DNA of 64,000 bases from Lagierella massiliensis (GCF_001407835.1 NZ_CYUO01000005.1:186001-250000); one strand, 5' to 3'. Numbered from the stretch's first letter, positions 35,992 through 44,366 are shown. Program-made: numbers and translations. The notes: generated by a model from the sequence alone, not told the origin.

Positions 35992-37176
35992 ATGAAAAAG
36001 AGGGTTTTATCATTAGTCTTAGCTTTTATGTTACTTGTCCCACAAGTTGCATTTGCAGAGTCTCCACTTCACTTTGGTCCAAGAACCAAGGGCTATATGA
36101 TTTTAGATTATGATACAGATAGCTTTATAAGTGGAAACAATATGGACGAAGAAGTTTACATTGCAAGTATTACAAAGCTTATGACATATATTATAGTAAA
36201 AGAAAAGATTTCAACAGGAGAACTAAAAGTATCCGATGTTGTAAAAATCACAAAAGACATGGCTCAAGTACCAGGTTCTTCAATGCATTTACAGGAAGGT
36301 ATGGAAGTAACTGTAAATGATTTACTTGAAGGACTTATTGTAGTTTCAGGAAATGACGCTGCATATACATTGGCAGTTAGAGTTTCAGGGGATGAAAAGA
36401 GTTTTACAAATCTTATGAATGAAAAGGCAAAGGAAATTGGACTTGAAAAAGCGAATTTTATAAACTCAACAGGACTTCCAGAAGGAGATAACGAAAATTC
36501 AATGACAGTAAGAGATGTTTATAAGATGTCAAAGTATGTTCTTGATACCTATCCTGAAATTATTGAACTTTCATCAATGACAAGATATGTAAATACAAAA
36601 TACAAGATAGATAAACCAACAACAATTCCACTTGTTGGTATAGAACCGGGAGTTGACGGACTTAAAACTGGAACCACAGACCTTGCAAAATATTGTGTAA
36701 TATCCACATTCAGACCACTAAAGAACGAAACATTAAAAAATGAAAGATTTTTAGCAGTTATAATGGGTGCGGGGAGCCCACAGGATAGACAGAAAATAGT
36801 TGGAGAGATCGTAGATTATATTTCCAGAAACTACGTTAATGGGCCGATTATAGATAATGAAAAAGTTTACCAAAAGATATATGTAAACTCAATTGATAAG
36901 GGATATATAGACATCTACCCAGAGACAGATCAAAAGGCCGTTTACGATAAAAATAACAACTTTATTGTTGGACAGAAGTATCAAATTACAGAAAGCGGAC
37001 CTTTCAAAGCAGGAGACAAGGTTGGGGTATTGAATATTACTGGTAATAATGGTAAAGTATATGATGTTGACTTAGTTGTTAGACAAGATTACAACAAAGC
37101 GAGTTTTTCAGTTAGACTTAAAAGACTCGGTAGAGATATTCGTCTGAGAACAAAAAGTCTGCTAAATATATATTAG
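35992..37176 (+). CDS. D-alanyl-D-alanine carboxypeptidase (PBP5 type)
   Basis: A 394-residue exported penicillin-binding protein that trims the terminal D-Ala of peptidoglycan pentapeptides. A signal peptide ends at VAFA. The three active-site motifs are SITK (Ser nucleophile, about residue 58), SGN and KTG (in DGLKTGTTDL, about 220). A C-terminal PBP5-like beta domain follows, ending in a basic amphipathic tail that may attach to the membrane. The ATG sits behind GGGAGG; the TTG at 35974 does not. A TATAAT (35960-35965) is the likely -10. Its last base is also the first base of a tRNA gene. Confidence 0.94.
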   Translation: MKKRVLSLVLAFMLLVPQVAFAESPLHFGPRTKGYMILDYDTDSFISGNNMDEEVYIASITKLMTYIIVKEKISTGELKVSDVVKITKDMAQVPGSSMHLQEGMEVTVNDLLEGLIVVSGNDAAYTLAVRVSGDEKSFTNLMNEKAKEIGLEKANFINSTGLPEGDNENSMTVRDVYKMSKYVLDTYPEIIELSSMTRYVNTKYKIDKPTTIPLVGIEPGVDGLKTGTTDLAKYCVISTFRPLKNETLKNERFLAVIMGAGSPQDRQKIVGEIVDYISRNYVNGPIIDNEKVYQKIYVNSIDKGYIDIYPETDQKAVYDKNNNFIVGQKYQITESGPFKAGDKVGVLNITGNNGKVYDVDLVVRQDYNKASFSVRLKRLGRDIRLRTKSLLNIY

Positions 37177-37251
37177 CCCCCATAATTAAGCAGGATATAA
37201 TACTCCCCTCCTAAGGGAGATTCACTGGTTCGAGTCCGGTTGGGGGTGCCA
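37176..37251 (+). tRNA. tRNA-Arg (anticodon CCT)
   Basis: A full cloverleaf can be drawn: acceptor GCCCCCA with TGGGGGT, D stem ATTA/TAAT with GG in the loop, anticodon stem CTCCC/GGGAG with loop CTCCTAA (anticodon CCT at 37210-37212), a four-base variable loop, T arm ending in TTCGAGT, then G and an encoded CCA. It reads AGG codons. The first base coincides with the last base of the preceding stop codon. Confidence 0.9.
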
Positions 37252-37256
37252 TATTC

Positions 37257-37281
37257 AAAAGCTCTTTATAGAGCTTTTTTT
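37257..37281 (+). terminator. Terminator after tRNA-Arg
   Basis: AAAGCTCT-TTAT-AGAGCTTT with a T run, 6 bases after the tRNA. Confidence 0.88.
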
Positions 37282-37381
37282 ATGTGGATTTTATTTTAAG
37301 ATGACATATACAAAAAATTCAATTCACATATAACGTCAGTTATCTAAGAAAAACAAAATTATATAAAAATCAGAAATTAAA

Positions 37382-37405
37382 AAAGAGAGGAAACATCCTC
37401 TCTTT
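37382..37405 (-). terminator. Terminator of the rubredoxin gene
   Basis: AAAGAGAGG (37382-37390) and CCTCTCTTT (37397-37405) pair; the minus strand continues into T residues. Confidence 0.8.
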
Positions 37406-37410
37406 GTCTT

Positions 37411-37572
37411 TTATTCTTCAGGTTCAAATTGATCTTTACTTGCACCACAGATAGGGCAAACCCAATCTTCTGGAAGATCTTCAAAAGCTGTACCTGGTTC
37501 TATTCCGTTATCTACATCTCCTTCTGCAGGATCATAAATATGACCACATGGTTGACATACATATCTTTTCAT
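37411..37572 (-). CDS. Rubredoxin
   Basis: A 53-residue protein read from the sequence. It contains both rubredoxin iron-binding knuckles, [11 protein letters not shown] (C-x2-C at residues 6-9) and [10 protein letters not shown] (second C-x2-C), plus the central [12 protein letters not shown]. It holds one iron between four cysteines and carries electrons, usually to rubrerythrin, superoxide reductase or a flavodiiron NO/O2 reductase. GGGGGTG precedes the ATG. It is monocistronic, between the tRNA and the anti-sigma-like gene. It complements the stress proteins at 2.9-6.8 kb. Confidence 0.96.
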   Translation of the reverse strand: MKRYVCQPCGHIYDPAEGDVDNGIEPGTAFEDLPEDWVCPICGASKDQFEPEE

Positions 37573-37744
37573 CTAAGACACCCCCTATTTTTTTATAGTC
37601 AATATATTTATACCCAAACTTATTCTTTTAAACAACCTTTGAATATTTTTTGTGAATTTAAAAGTATTAAAAATAGAATTGAAAATTTTTTCCATTGTGT
37701 TATTTTAAAAACTAATTGGGTAATTATTAAGTAGGTGGTAATAT

Positions 37745-38125
37745 ATGTACAGATTTGATGAAACTGCAAAGGGGACCATGGAGAATATCAATGATATGAC
37801 CATGCGTTTTATGGGAGATATAAGCAATTATTTACAAGATGAAAAAACACTCTACGATTTGAGACTTATAGTTACAGAGCTTATGGTAAATGGAGTTAGA
37901 CATGGCAATATGGAAGACTTCAATAAACTTATTCGTTTATATGCTGTGTTATCTGACAATAAGGTAACTATAAAGGTAAAGGATCAAGGCAAAGGCGTGA
38001 AAAGGCACAGCTATAGTTGTACAGACTTTACAAAGACGAATGGTAGGGGACTTTTTATAGTGGAACACATTGCAGATAGAATAATATATAATAAAAACGA
38101 AGTAGTTGTGGAGCTACAAGTATAG
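37745..38125 (+). CDS. Anti-sigma-factor-like histidine kinase-type ATPase
   Basis: A 126-residue stand-alone GHKL ATP-binding domain of the RsbW/SpoIIAB type (HATPase_c_2). The N box is in VTELMVNGVRHGN (about 44-56), the G1 box VKDQGKGV (about 79-86), and the G2 box NGRGLFIVEHIAD (about 98-110). Such proteins bind a sigma factor and phosphorylate an anti-anti-sigma partner. No sigma factor, STAS-domain or phosphatase gene is adjacent, so its target is unknown. AGGTGG precedes the ATG. Confidence 0.82.
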   Translation: MYRFDETAKGTMENINDMTMRFMGDISNYLQDEKTLYDLRLIVTELMVNGVRHGNMEDFNKLIRLYAVLSDNKVTIKVKDQGKGVKRHSYSCTDFTKTNGRGLFIVEHIADRIIYNKNEVVVELQV

Positions 38126-38163
38126 AATTAGCCCACAGCTATTTATTTTGTTCTTCTTTATGG

Positions 38164-38169
38164 TATAAT
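38164..38169 (+). promoter_or_regulatory. Extended -10 promoter of typA
   Basis: TGGTATAAT lies 30 bases before the start codon; there is no clear -35 box. Confidence 0.5.
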
Positions 38170-38198
38170 TTCAAAGGATAAAGTAAGGAAGTGTTTTA

Positions 38199-40028
38199 AT
38201 GGCAAATAAAAAAAATATAAGAAATGTTGCAATAATAGCCCATGTTGATCATGGTAAGACAACTTTAGTAGACGGACTATTGAAAACTGGCGGTGTTTTC
38301 AGAGAAAATCAAACTGTTCAAGAGAGAATTATGGACAGCAATGATATTGAAAAAGAAAGAGGAATAACTATCCTTTCAAAGAATACCGCTGTAGATTACA
38401 AAGATTATAAGATAAATATTATCGACACACCAGGTCATGCGGACTTCGGGGGCGAAGTTGAACGTGTGCTAAGTATGGCGGACGGAGTTGTACTTGTTGT
38501 AGATGCATTTGAAGGTCCAATGCCACAAACTAAATTTGTACTAAAAAAGGCATTCGAATTAAATTTACCTGCAATAGTATGTATCAATAAGATAGATAGA
38601 CCTGAAGCAAGACCAGAAGAAGTTGTAGATGAAATATTGGATTTGTTTATTCAGCTTGATGCAGGAGAAGAATATTTAGATTCACCTATAGTATATGCAT
38701 CTGCAAGACATGGTTTTGCCCGTGAAGAATATGATGGAAATGACGATGGTGATATGTCATATCTTTTGGATAAGATTATTGAGTACATTCCAGAACCTAA
38801 GGGAGATGTTTCTGAACCATTTAGACTTATGATTTCAACAACTGATTACAATGATTATGTTGGAAGAATTGGTATTGGTAAAATTGACTCTGGTACTATT
38901 AAAGTAAATGATAGAGTTCATATTTTAAATTATTACGACAAGTCTGTTGACAAGAAGGTAACCATTACAAAGATATATGAATTCCAGGGGTTAAACAGAG
39001 TCGAAGTAGAGTCTTCAACAGCAGGTAATATCATTGCAGTTACAGGAGTTGAAGGAATAAACATAGGAGACACAATCTGCGATCTTGAACATGGAGACCC
39101 AATAGCGTTTACAAAAATTTCAGAACCAACCCTTGCAATGAACTTTTTAGTAAATGACAGTCCATTTGCTGGGCGAGAAGGAAAATTTGTTACAAGTAGA
39201 CAAATTAGAAATAGACTTTTTAAAGAACTTGAAACAGATGTTAGTTTGAGGGTTGAAGAAACTGACTCAACAGACGCTTTTAGAGTCAGCGGTAGAGGAG
39301 AACTTCATCTATCTGTGCTTATTGAAAACTTAAGAAGAGAAGGATTTGAATTTCAAGTTTCAAAACCACAAGTTCTTTACAGAGAAGAAGATGGAGTTAC
39401 CTTAGAACCAATTGAAAGAGTTACGATAGATGTAGACGAAGAATACGTAGGTTCTATTATAGAAAAGCTTGGTATGAGAAAAGGAGAATTAATTGATATG
39501 AAGCCTTCAAAAGGTGGATACACAAGACTTGTTTTTGACATACCAACGAGAGGTCTAATAGGATATAGACAAGAATTTATTTCCACAACCAAAGGCACAG
39601 GAGTAATAAATTCGGAACTTAAAGAGTATGCAAAAAAGAAGGGTGAAATACCAGGAAGACCTACAGGTTCTCTTATAAGCTTTGAAACAGGAGTAACATC
39701 TGCCTATGGTTTAAATGCAGCTCAGGAAAGAGGAGTTCTTTTTGTAAAACCTGGAGAAGATGTATATGAGGGTATGGTTGTAGGAGAAAACCCGAAAGGA
39801 CTTGATATAGAAGTTAATGTTTGTAAGAAGAAGGCACAAACTAACATTAGGTCATCTGCAGCAGATGAAGCTTTAAGACTTTCTCCTCCAAGAATATTAA
39901 GTCTTGAAGAATTATTAGAGTTTATTGAAGAAGATGAGCTTATAGAAGTAACACCTGTGAGTCTTAGAATCAGAAAGAAGATATTAAACTCAGAACTTAG
40001 ATACAAATCTAAGAAAAATAAAAATTAA
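38199..40028 (+). CDS. typA: Ribosome-associated GTPase TypA/BipA
   Basis: A 609-residue translational GTPase related to EF-G, involved in ribosome assembly and stress adaptation. G1 HVDHGKTT, the switch region ERGITILSKNTAV, G3 DTPGHADF, G4 NKIDRP and G5 SAR are in the first 170 residues. Domain II, EF-G-like C-terminal domains and the BipA-specific end follow. Length is standard. It has its own extended -10 promoter. Confidence 0.97.
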   Translation: MANKKNIRNVAIIAHVDHGKTTLVDGLLKTGGVFRENQTVQERIMDSNDIEKERGITILSKNTAVDYKDYKINIIDTPGHADFGGEVERVLSMADGVVLVVDAFEGPMPQTKFVLKKAFELNLPAIVCINKIDRPEARPEEVVDEILDLFIQLDAGEEYLDSPIVYASARHGFAREEYDGNDDGDMSYLLDKIIEYIPEPKGDVSEPFRLMISTTDYNDYVGRIGIGKIDSGTIKVNDRVHILNYYDKSVDKKVTITKIYEFQGLNRVEVESSTAGNIIAVTGVEGINIGDTICDLEHGDPIAFTKISEPTLAMNFLVNDSPFAGREGKFVTSRQIRNRLFKELETDVSLRVEETDSTDAFRVSGRGELHLSVLIENLRREGFEFQVSKPQVLYREEDGVTLEPIERVTIDVDEEYVGSIIEKLGMRKGELIDMKPSKGGYTRLVFDIPTRGLIGYRQEFISTTKGTGVINSELKEYAKKKGEIPGRPTGSLISFETGVTSAYGLNAAQERGVLFVKPGEDVYEGMVVGENPKGLDIEVNVCKKKAQTNIRSSAADEALRLSPPRILSLEELLEFIEEDELIEVTPVSLRIRKKILNSELRYKSKKNKN

Positions 40029-40037
40029 TTCTTTATT

Positions 40038-40065
40038 TTGTAAAACTTGCTTTTTCAAGTATAAT
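40038..40065 (+). promoter_or_regulatory. Promoter of fhs
   Basis: TTGTAA (40038-40043), a 16-base spacer, TATAAT (40060-40065). It implies an RNA leader of about 160 bases. Confidence 0.55.
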
Positions 40066-40099
40066 AAGTATGTAGATATTAAACCTATTTTTTTAACAA

Positions 40100-40190
40100 A
40101 TTAAAGTGCGAGACTTTAATCTACAAACTGATTAAAGTCTATATTATCGGGTAAATAAATTAAGAATAGCTTTTAGTAAATTTTACTAAA
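40100..40190 (+). promoter_or_regulatory. Structured fhs leader with alternative hairpins and a palindrome
   Basis: ACTTTAAT (40113-40120) can pair with ATTAAAGT on its left (40100-40107) or, in an 11-bp stem (40111-40121 with 40130-40140), with the copy on its right. The two hairpins exclude each other. Further down, TTTAGTAAA-T-TTTACTAAA (40172-40190) is a perfect inverted repeat. No known riboswitch consensus was recognised. Confidence 0.5.
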
Positions 40191-40234
40191 GTTCTTAATA
40201 CTAAAAAACAAATCATATAGGAGGTTATTTATTG

Positions 40235-41905
40235 ATGAAAACAGATGTACAAATAGCTCAAGAAGCTAAGATGGAACCTATAGTTGAAATTGGAAAGCGT
40301 CTCGGTCTTGAAGAAAAAGATCTTTACCTTTATGGAAACTACAAAGCAAAATTAGACTTAGGACTTTTAGAAAAATATAAGGATAAAGAAGACGGAAAAC
40401 TAATCCTTGTAACTGCTATAAACCCAACACCAGCAGGAGAAGGAAAGACAACAGTAAACGTAGGACTTTCAATGGGACTTAACAGAATTGGTAAGTCAGC
40501 CATCTCAGCACTAAGAGAACCTTCACTTGGACCAAGCTTTGGTATAAAAGGTGGAGCAGCAGGTGGTGGATATGCACAAGTAGTTCCAATGGAAGACATC
40601 AATATGCACTTTACAGGAGATTTCCATGCTATTACAACAGCAAATAATCTAATCTCTGCACTATTAGATAACCATATGCAACAAGGAAACGAACTTGGAA
40701 TAGACCCAAGAAGAATCCTTTGGAAAAGAGTTCTTGATATGAACGATAGAGCACTAAGAAATATAGTTGTTGGACTTGGTGGTAGACCAAATGGAGTACC
40801 AAGAGAAGATGGTTTTGATATAACAGTAGCTTCAGAAATCATGGCTATACTATGCTTGAGTACAAGTCTTGAAGACTTAAAAGAAAGAGTTGGAAATATC
40901 TTAATAGCATACACTTATGATAAGAAACCAGTTTATGCTAAGGATATCAAGGCTCAAGGAGCTGTAGCATTAATAATGAAAGATGCTATAAACCCTAACC
41001 TTGTACAAACTCTTGAAAATACACCAGCAATTCTTCATGGTGGACCATTCGCAAACATTGCCCATGGATGTAACTCAGTAGTTGCAACAAAACTTGCTAT
41101 GAAGTTAGCAGACTACACAGTAACAGAAGCAGGATTTGGTGGAGACTTAGGAGCAGAAAAATTCTTTGACATTAAATGTCGTCTTGGTGGAATCACTCCA
41201 GACTGTACAGTTATCGTAGCAACAGTAAGAGCATTAAAACATCACGGTGGATGTGAAAAAGATAAATTAGGTGAAGAAAACCTTGAAGCACTTGAAAAAG
41301 GATTTGCAAACTTGGAAAGACATATTCAAAATATGCACAAGTTTGGTATTCCATGTGTAGTAGCAATTAACCGTTTCCCAACAGATACAGAAAAAGAATT
41401 AGAATTACTTGATAAATTAACAGAAGAATCAGGTACAGAAGCAATTCTTGCAGAAGTTTGGGCAAAAGGTGGAGAAGGTGCAGAAGACCTTGCTAAGGCA
41501 GTAGTAAAGAAGATTGACGAAAACGAAAATAACTTCCACTTCTTATATGAAGAAGATATGACTATTGAACAAAAGATAGAAAAGATAACAACTGATATAT
41601 ACGGTGGAAATGGAGTTGAATTCACTTCAAAAGCTAAGAAAAAATTAAAAGAAATATCAGAACTTGGACTTGATCATTATCCAGTATGTATGGCTAAGAC
41701 ACAATATTCATTCTCAGATGATCCTAAACTTTTAGCAGCACCATCAGATTTCCACATAACAGTTAGAGATTTAAGAATTTCAAGAGGAGCAGGTTTTATA
41801 GTTGCTCTAACAGGAGATATAATGACAATGCCAGGACTACCTAAAGTTCCTGCAGCTAACAACATCGACGTATTAGAAACTGGCGAGATTGTTGGATTAT
41901 TCTAA
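40235..41905 (+). CDS. fhs: Formate-tetrahydrofolate ligase
   Basis: A 556-residue enzyme joining formate to tetrahydrofolate with ATP, giving 10-formyl-THF for purine synthesis, formyl-Met and one-carbon flux (reversed in purine- or glycine-fermenting anaerobes). The P-loop-like [14 protein letters not shown] is at about residue 65, and [37 protein letters not shown]-type sequence (about residues 95-130) is diagnostic. ATG at 40235 is chosen over an adjacent TTG at 40232; AGGAGG is 10 bases ahead. A structured leader precedes it. The TrpR-like regulator gene follows after 11 bases. Confidence 0.96.
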   Translation: MKTDVQIAQEAKMEPIVEIGKRLGLEEKDLYLYGNYKAKLDLGLLEKYKDKEDGKLILVTAINPTPAGEGKTTVNVGLSMGLNRIGKSAISALREPSLGPSFGIKGGAAGGGYAQVVPMEDINMHFTGDFHAITTANNLISALLDNHMQQGNELGIDPRRILWKRVLDMNDRALRNIVVGLGGRPNGVPREDGFDITVASEIMAILCLSTSLEDLKERVGNILIAYTYDKKPVYAKDIKAQGAVALIMKDAINPNLVQTLENTPAILHGGPFANIAHGCNSVVATKLAMKLADYTVTEAGFGGDLGAEKFFDIKCRLGGITPDCTVIVATVRALKHHGGCEKDKLGEENLEALEKGFANLERHIQNMHKFGIPCVVAINRFPTDTEKELELLDKLTEESGTEAILAEVWAKGGEGAEDLAKAVVKKIDENENNFHFLYEEDMTIEQKIEKITTDIYGGNGVEFTSKAKKKLKEISELGLDHYPVCMAKTQYSFSDDPKLLAAPSDFHITVRDLRISRGAGFIVALTGDIMTMPGLPKVPAANNIDVLETGEIVGLF

Positions 41906-41916
41906 GGAGTGATATT

Positions 41917-42237
41917 TTGAGTAGCGAGTCTAGGCTTAAGAGCAAACAAATAGATGATTTCTTTGATGCGGTAATGATGCTTAAAAATAGAGAAGAATGT
42001 TATAAATTCTTTGAAGACGTATGTACAGTAAGAGAGCTTCATTCAATAACACAAAGACTTGAAGTTGCAAAACTTCTAAAAATCAGAAAAACCTATAATG
42101 AAATAGAAAAAGAAACGGGAGCTTCAACAGCTACTATCAGTAGAGTAAACAGAAGTCTAAACTATGGAGCGGAAGGCTATGAACTTGTTCTAGATGAGCT
42201 TATAAAAAGAGACTTAGAAGCAAAACGAAACAAATAA
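41917..42237 (+). CDS. TrpR-like regulator, YerC/YecD family
   Basis: A 106-residue helical DNA-binding protein of the Trp-repressor superfamily. TVRELHSITQRLEVAKLL and the helix-turn-helix TYNEIEKETGASTATISRVNRSL (about residues 60-85) match YerC/YecD. The ligand and targets are generally unknown. The TTG start is set by AAGGAG (41904-41909), 7 bases ahead. The gene is co-transcribed with fhs, which makes regulation of the fhs leader region, including the 19-bp palindrome, a reasonable guess. Confidence 0.85.
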   Translation: MSSESRLKSKQIDDFFDAVMMLKNREECYKFFEDVCTVRELHSITQRLEVAKLLKIRKTYNEIEKETGASTATISRVNRSLNYGAEGYELVLDELIKRDLEAKRNK

Positions 42238-42241
42238 GAAC

Positions 42242-42271
42242 AAAAGGATCTTGGAAACAAGGTCCTTTTTC
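42242..42271 (+). terminator. Terminator of fhs-yerC
   Basis: AAAAGGATCTTG, GAAA loop, CAAGGTCCTTTT (42258-42269): 12 bp with one G-T pair, then T. Confidence 0.88.
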
Positions 42272-42419
42272 AATTTGAATTTATCTCTTTTAGGCAAAAA
42301 TGTACAGAGATATAAAGATGTAAATGAACTTATCGGTGCTTTTTTAAGGAAAGTGTGGACAAGGCTTATTTAGCTTTTAATCTTAAAAGGTGATAGAATT
42401 AGTAAAAGGAGATAATACT

Positions 42420-43313
42420 ATGAAAAATAAAAAAAGTTTATCAGTTTTAATTATTTTATTGCTTCTAATATTCATGCCAAATACTGCTATGGCGGATATG
42501 GGACCAAAACCATCTGTTAATATTAAAGTAAATAATTTAAAAAAAGATCAAGAAGTATACATAACCCTACTTTCGAAGGAAGAATCAACAGGACCGTTTT
42601 CGAAAGATACTGAACTGCAAAATCATGAAGATTATTTAGAAGATGGATTTAATAAATTCAAATCCATAGAAGATAGGGATGGATATTATTTTTTAGGAAA
42701 CTTAGATTTGCTTAAAGGTAATGGCACATATTCATGGTCCTATTATCCACCGGAAAATTTTAAAATCGCACTTTACTTTCCAGATGAAAATCTTGTACTA
42801 ATATCAAAACCATATAGTCGCTATGCCTTTAATTCAAATTTTAAACTGAATTATAATGATTTGGATTTAAAAGATGAAGTATATTATTTTGACAATGAAA
42901 TAGAAGTGACAAAGTACAGGGAAATAAATAAAGAGATAAAAAGTTTCTTACTAAGACTTGTCTTAACGATAATCATAGAATATTTAGTAGCTTTGGCAAT
43001 GTTTAGACCAACAAAGTATCAGACAGAGCTAATAATAAAGACAAATGTACTTACTCAGATTTTACTAAACTTAGCTATAAGCTTGATATTGTATTTTTAT
43101 GGCTTTCTTGCATTTTTTATAATATTCATACCATGTGAAATAGCGGTGTTTATAATTGAAGGAGTTATTTACAAGAGAAGACTTAATCAAAACTTACCAG
43201 AAAATAAAAAACCTGCCATGCCTATGTTATATTCCTTTATAGCAAACTTACTTTCAGCAGGAGCAGGATATTATTTAGTAAGATACTTTGAATTTTTTAA
43301 CAATATGTTGTAA
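42420..43313 (+). CDS. Exported multi-helix membrane protein of unknown function
   Basis: A 297-residue protein that was not assigned. A signal peptide (about 1-25, ending NTAMA) precedes DMGPKPSVNIKV, an opening I associate with uncharacterised clostridial membrane proteins. A polar external region (about 26-170) with several aromatic residues follows, then about four helices (about 175-198, 210-235, 240-262, 270-290). The ATG is 7 bases after AAAGGAGA. It stands alone, followed by a hairpin-repeat region. Confidence 0.7.
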   Translation: MKNKKSLSVLIILLLLIFMPNTAMADMGPKPSVNIKVNNLKKDQEVYITLLSKEESTGPFSKDTELQNHEDYLEDGFNKFKSIEDRDGYYFLGNLDLLKGNGTYSWSYYPPENFKIALYFPDENLVLISKPYSRYAFNSNFKLNYNDLDLKDEVYYFDNEIEVTKYREINKEIKSFLLRLVLTIIIEYLVALAMFRPTKYQTELIIKTNVLTQILLNLAISLILYFYGFLAFFIIFIPCEIAVFIIEGVIYKRRLNQNLPENKKPAMPMLYSFIANLLSAGAGYYLVRYFEFFNNML

Positions 43314-43318
43314 GGCAG

Positions 43319-43369
43319 GAGTATTTCGACTGCAAAATTCTTTTGATTTTTTTCGCTTAAGATGTCATG
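43319..43369 (-). repeat. Dispersed modular repeat, copy 3 (inverted, degenerate)
   Basis: On the minus strand it reads TGACATCTTAAGCGAAAA through a weak hairpin to TTTGCAGTCGAAATACT, aligning with the other copies but with several substitutions. Confidence 0.65.
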
Positions 43370-43395
43370 ACGGGAGTGTAGCACTTCCACTAATA

Positions 43396-43433
43396 GTGCC
43401 GATAGGCACAGTAAGGAAAGCCTTAGCTTTCCT
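43396..43433 (+). repeat. Two adjacent hairpins in the repeat region
   Basis: GTGCC-GATA-GGCAC (43396-43409) and AGGAAAGC-CTTA-GCTTTCCT (43414-43433) are perfect stems with four-base loops, between repeat copy 3 and the 95-bp composite repeat. Confidence 0.6.
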
Positions 43434-43444
43434 ACTACTTTATA

Positions 43445-43540
43445 AAAGGGGTCTTGGGGATATCCCCAAGTCGTTGGGAGGTAAAGGGGGTTCCCAAGGG
43501 GGATAGGAACCGTACGAAACGGTTCCTTTTCACCCTTGGT
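43445..43540 (-). repeat. 95-bp composite hairpin repeat, copy A
   Basis: On the minus strand it contains AGGAACCGT-TTCGT-ACGGTTCCT and CTTGGGG-ATAT-CCCCAAG, separated by TACCTCCCAACGA. Copy B is at 52744-52838 in the opposite orientation, at roughly 90% identity. Confidence 0.8.
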
Positions 43541-43575
43541 TGATTTTTCATGGAAAGTTTTAAAACTTTCCACCC

Positions 43576-44355
43576 CTATTTAAACGCCGTTATTGTTGAA
43601 CTTCTTATATAGTCTTTCAAATTAACTTCTGTAATTCCCCACTTTGCAGCGTATTCATCAGTAACATCTTTTGTATCAATATCTATGTTTACAAATCCTG
43701 CATTTTTGAGAATTTCTATTAACCTGTCCAAGGTTACTGAGCCTGCAACTCATGTTCCATACATCTTAGGATTGTCTAATACTGACTGAGGGAGTGGCTT
43801 TGCTTGAGTTATATCAGAAATTCCAATTCGTCCTCCCTTTTTAAGAACTCTATGGATTTCGTTATAGACCTGTTGCTTTTGAGTGGACAGATTTATAACA
43901 CAATTTGAAATAACAATATCCAAACTATTGTCTGCTACAGGAAGGTATTCTATTTCTCCAAGGCGAAAGTTTACATTATTAAATTTTCTTTTCGTACCAA
44001 TATATCTTGCCTTTTCAACCATATCAATACTTGAGTCAACGCCTATTACATAACCATTTTCACCAACAGCTTTTGCAGCGATGAAAACATCAAAGCCTTT
44101 ACCACATCCAAGGTCAAGTACAGTTTCACCAAGGACTGGTTTTGCTTTTTCATGTGGATTACCACAGCCAAGACCCATATTCGCTTCTTCTGGTACTGAA
44201 TCCAGCTGCTCTTTTGAATAACCAAGCGCCTTATTAAGTTCATTTGAATCTACATTTGTCTTTTTCTTTCCAGTTGCGATATCGGTATAAAAATCTCTAA
44301 CGGATTTTCTTATTTCACTTTCATCCAAAGTTTTTTTATTCTTATCTTTGTTCAT
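43576..44355 (-). CDS. arsM: Arsenite methyltransferase ArsM, probable selenoprotein (in-frame UGA)
   Basis: A 259-residue SAM-dependent methyltransferase if UGA at codon 202 (43752-43750) is read as selenocysteine. SAM motif VLDLGCGKGFD (79-89) and GYVIGVDSS follow LGCGNP; Cys64 and Cys152 (SNCVINLS) match ArsM arsenic-binding cysteines. The UGA takes the place of the third conserved Cys, before VAGSVTLDRLIEILKNAGF and a normal ArsM end (EYAAKWG, LKDYIRSSTITAFK). TAACCT-TGGAC-AGGTTA forms a SECIS-like hairpin whose loop starts 20 bases past the UGA. ATG at 44355 follows AGAGGTG. It makes methylarsenicals from As(III) and lies behind arsR. Confidence 0.88.
43720..43752 (-). promoter_or_regulatory. 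Candidate bacterial SECIS element of arsM
   Basis: UGA at 43752-43750, then 13 bases, then a 6-bp stem TAACCT/AGGTTA with loop TGGAC on the minus strand. A G lies in the first two loop positions and the loop begins 19 bases after the UGA, within the 16-37 range known for bacterial SECIS elements. Confidence 0.65.
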
Positions 44356-44366
44356 TATTTTCACCT

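Noticed and set aside
40066-40234. Tetrahydrofolate or purine riboswitch before fhs
   Set aside because: Neither consensus could be matched; only unassigned hairpins are visible.
43271-43573. 100-codon minus-strand reading frame in the hairpin block, and a plus-strand frame at 43288-43506
   Set aside because: They consist of repeat sequence and the tail of the neighbouring gene, with no ribosome site and no sensible protein features.
43750-43752. TGA in arsM as a plain stop codon or pseudogene mutation
   Set aside because: The frame after it is conserved ArsM sequence to a normal end, the residue replaced is a conserved Cys, and a SECIS-like hairpin follows. Sec readthrough explains all three better.
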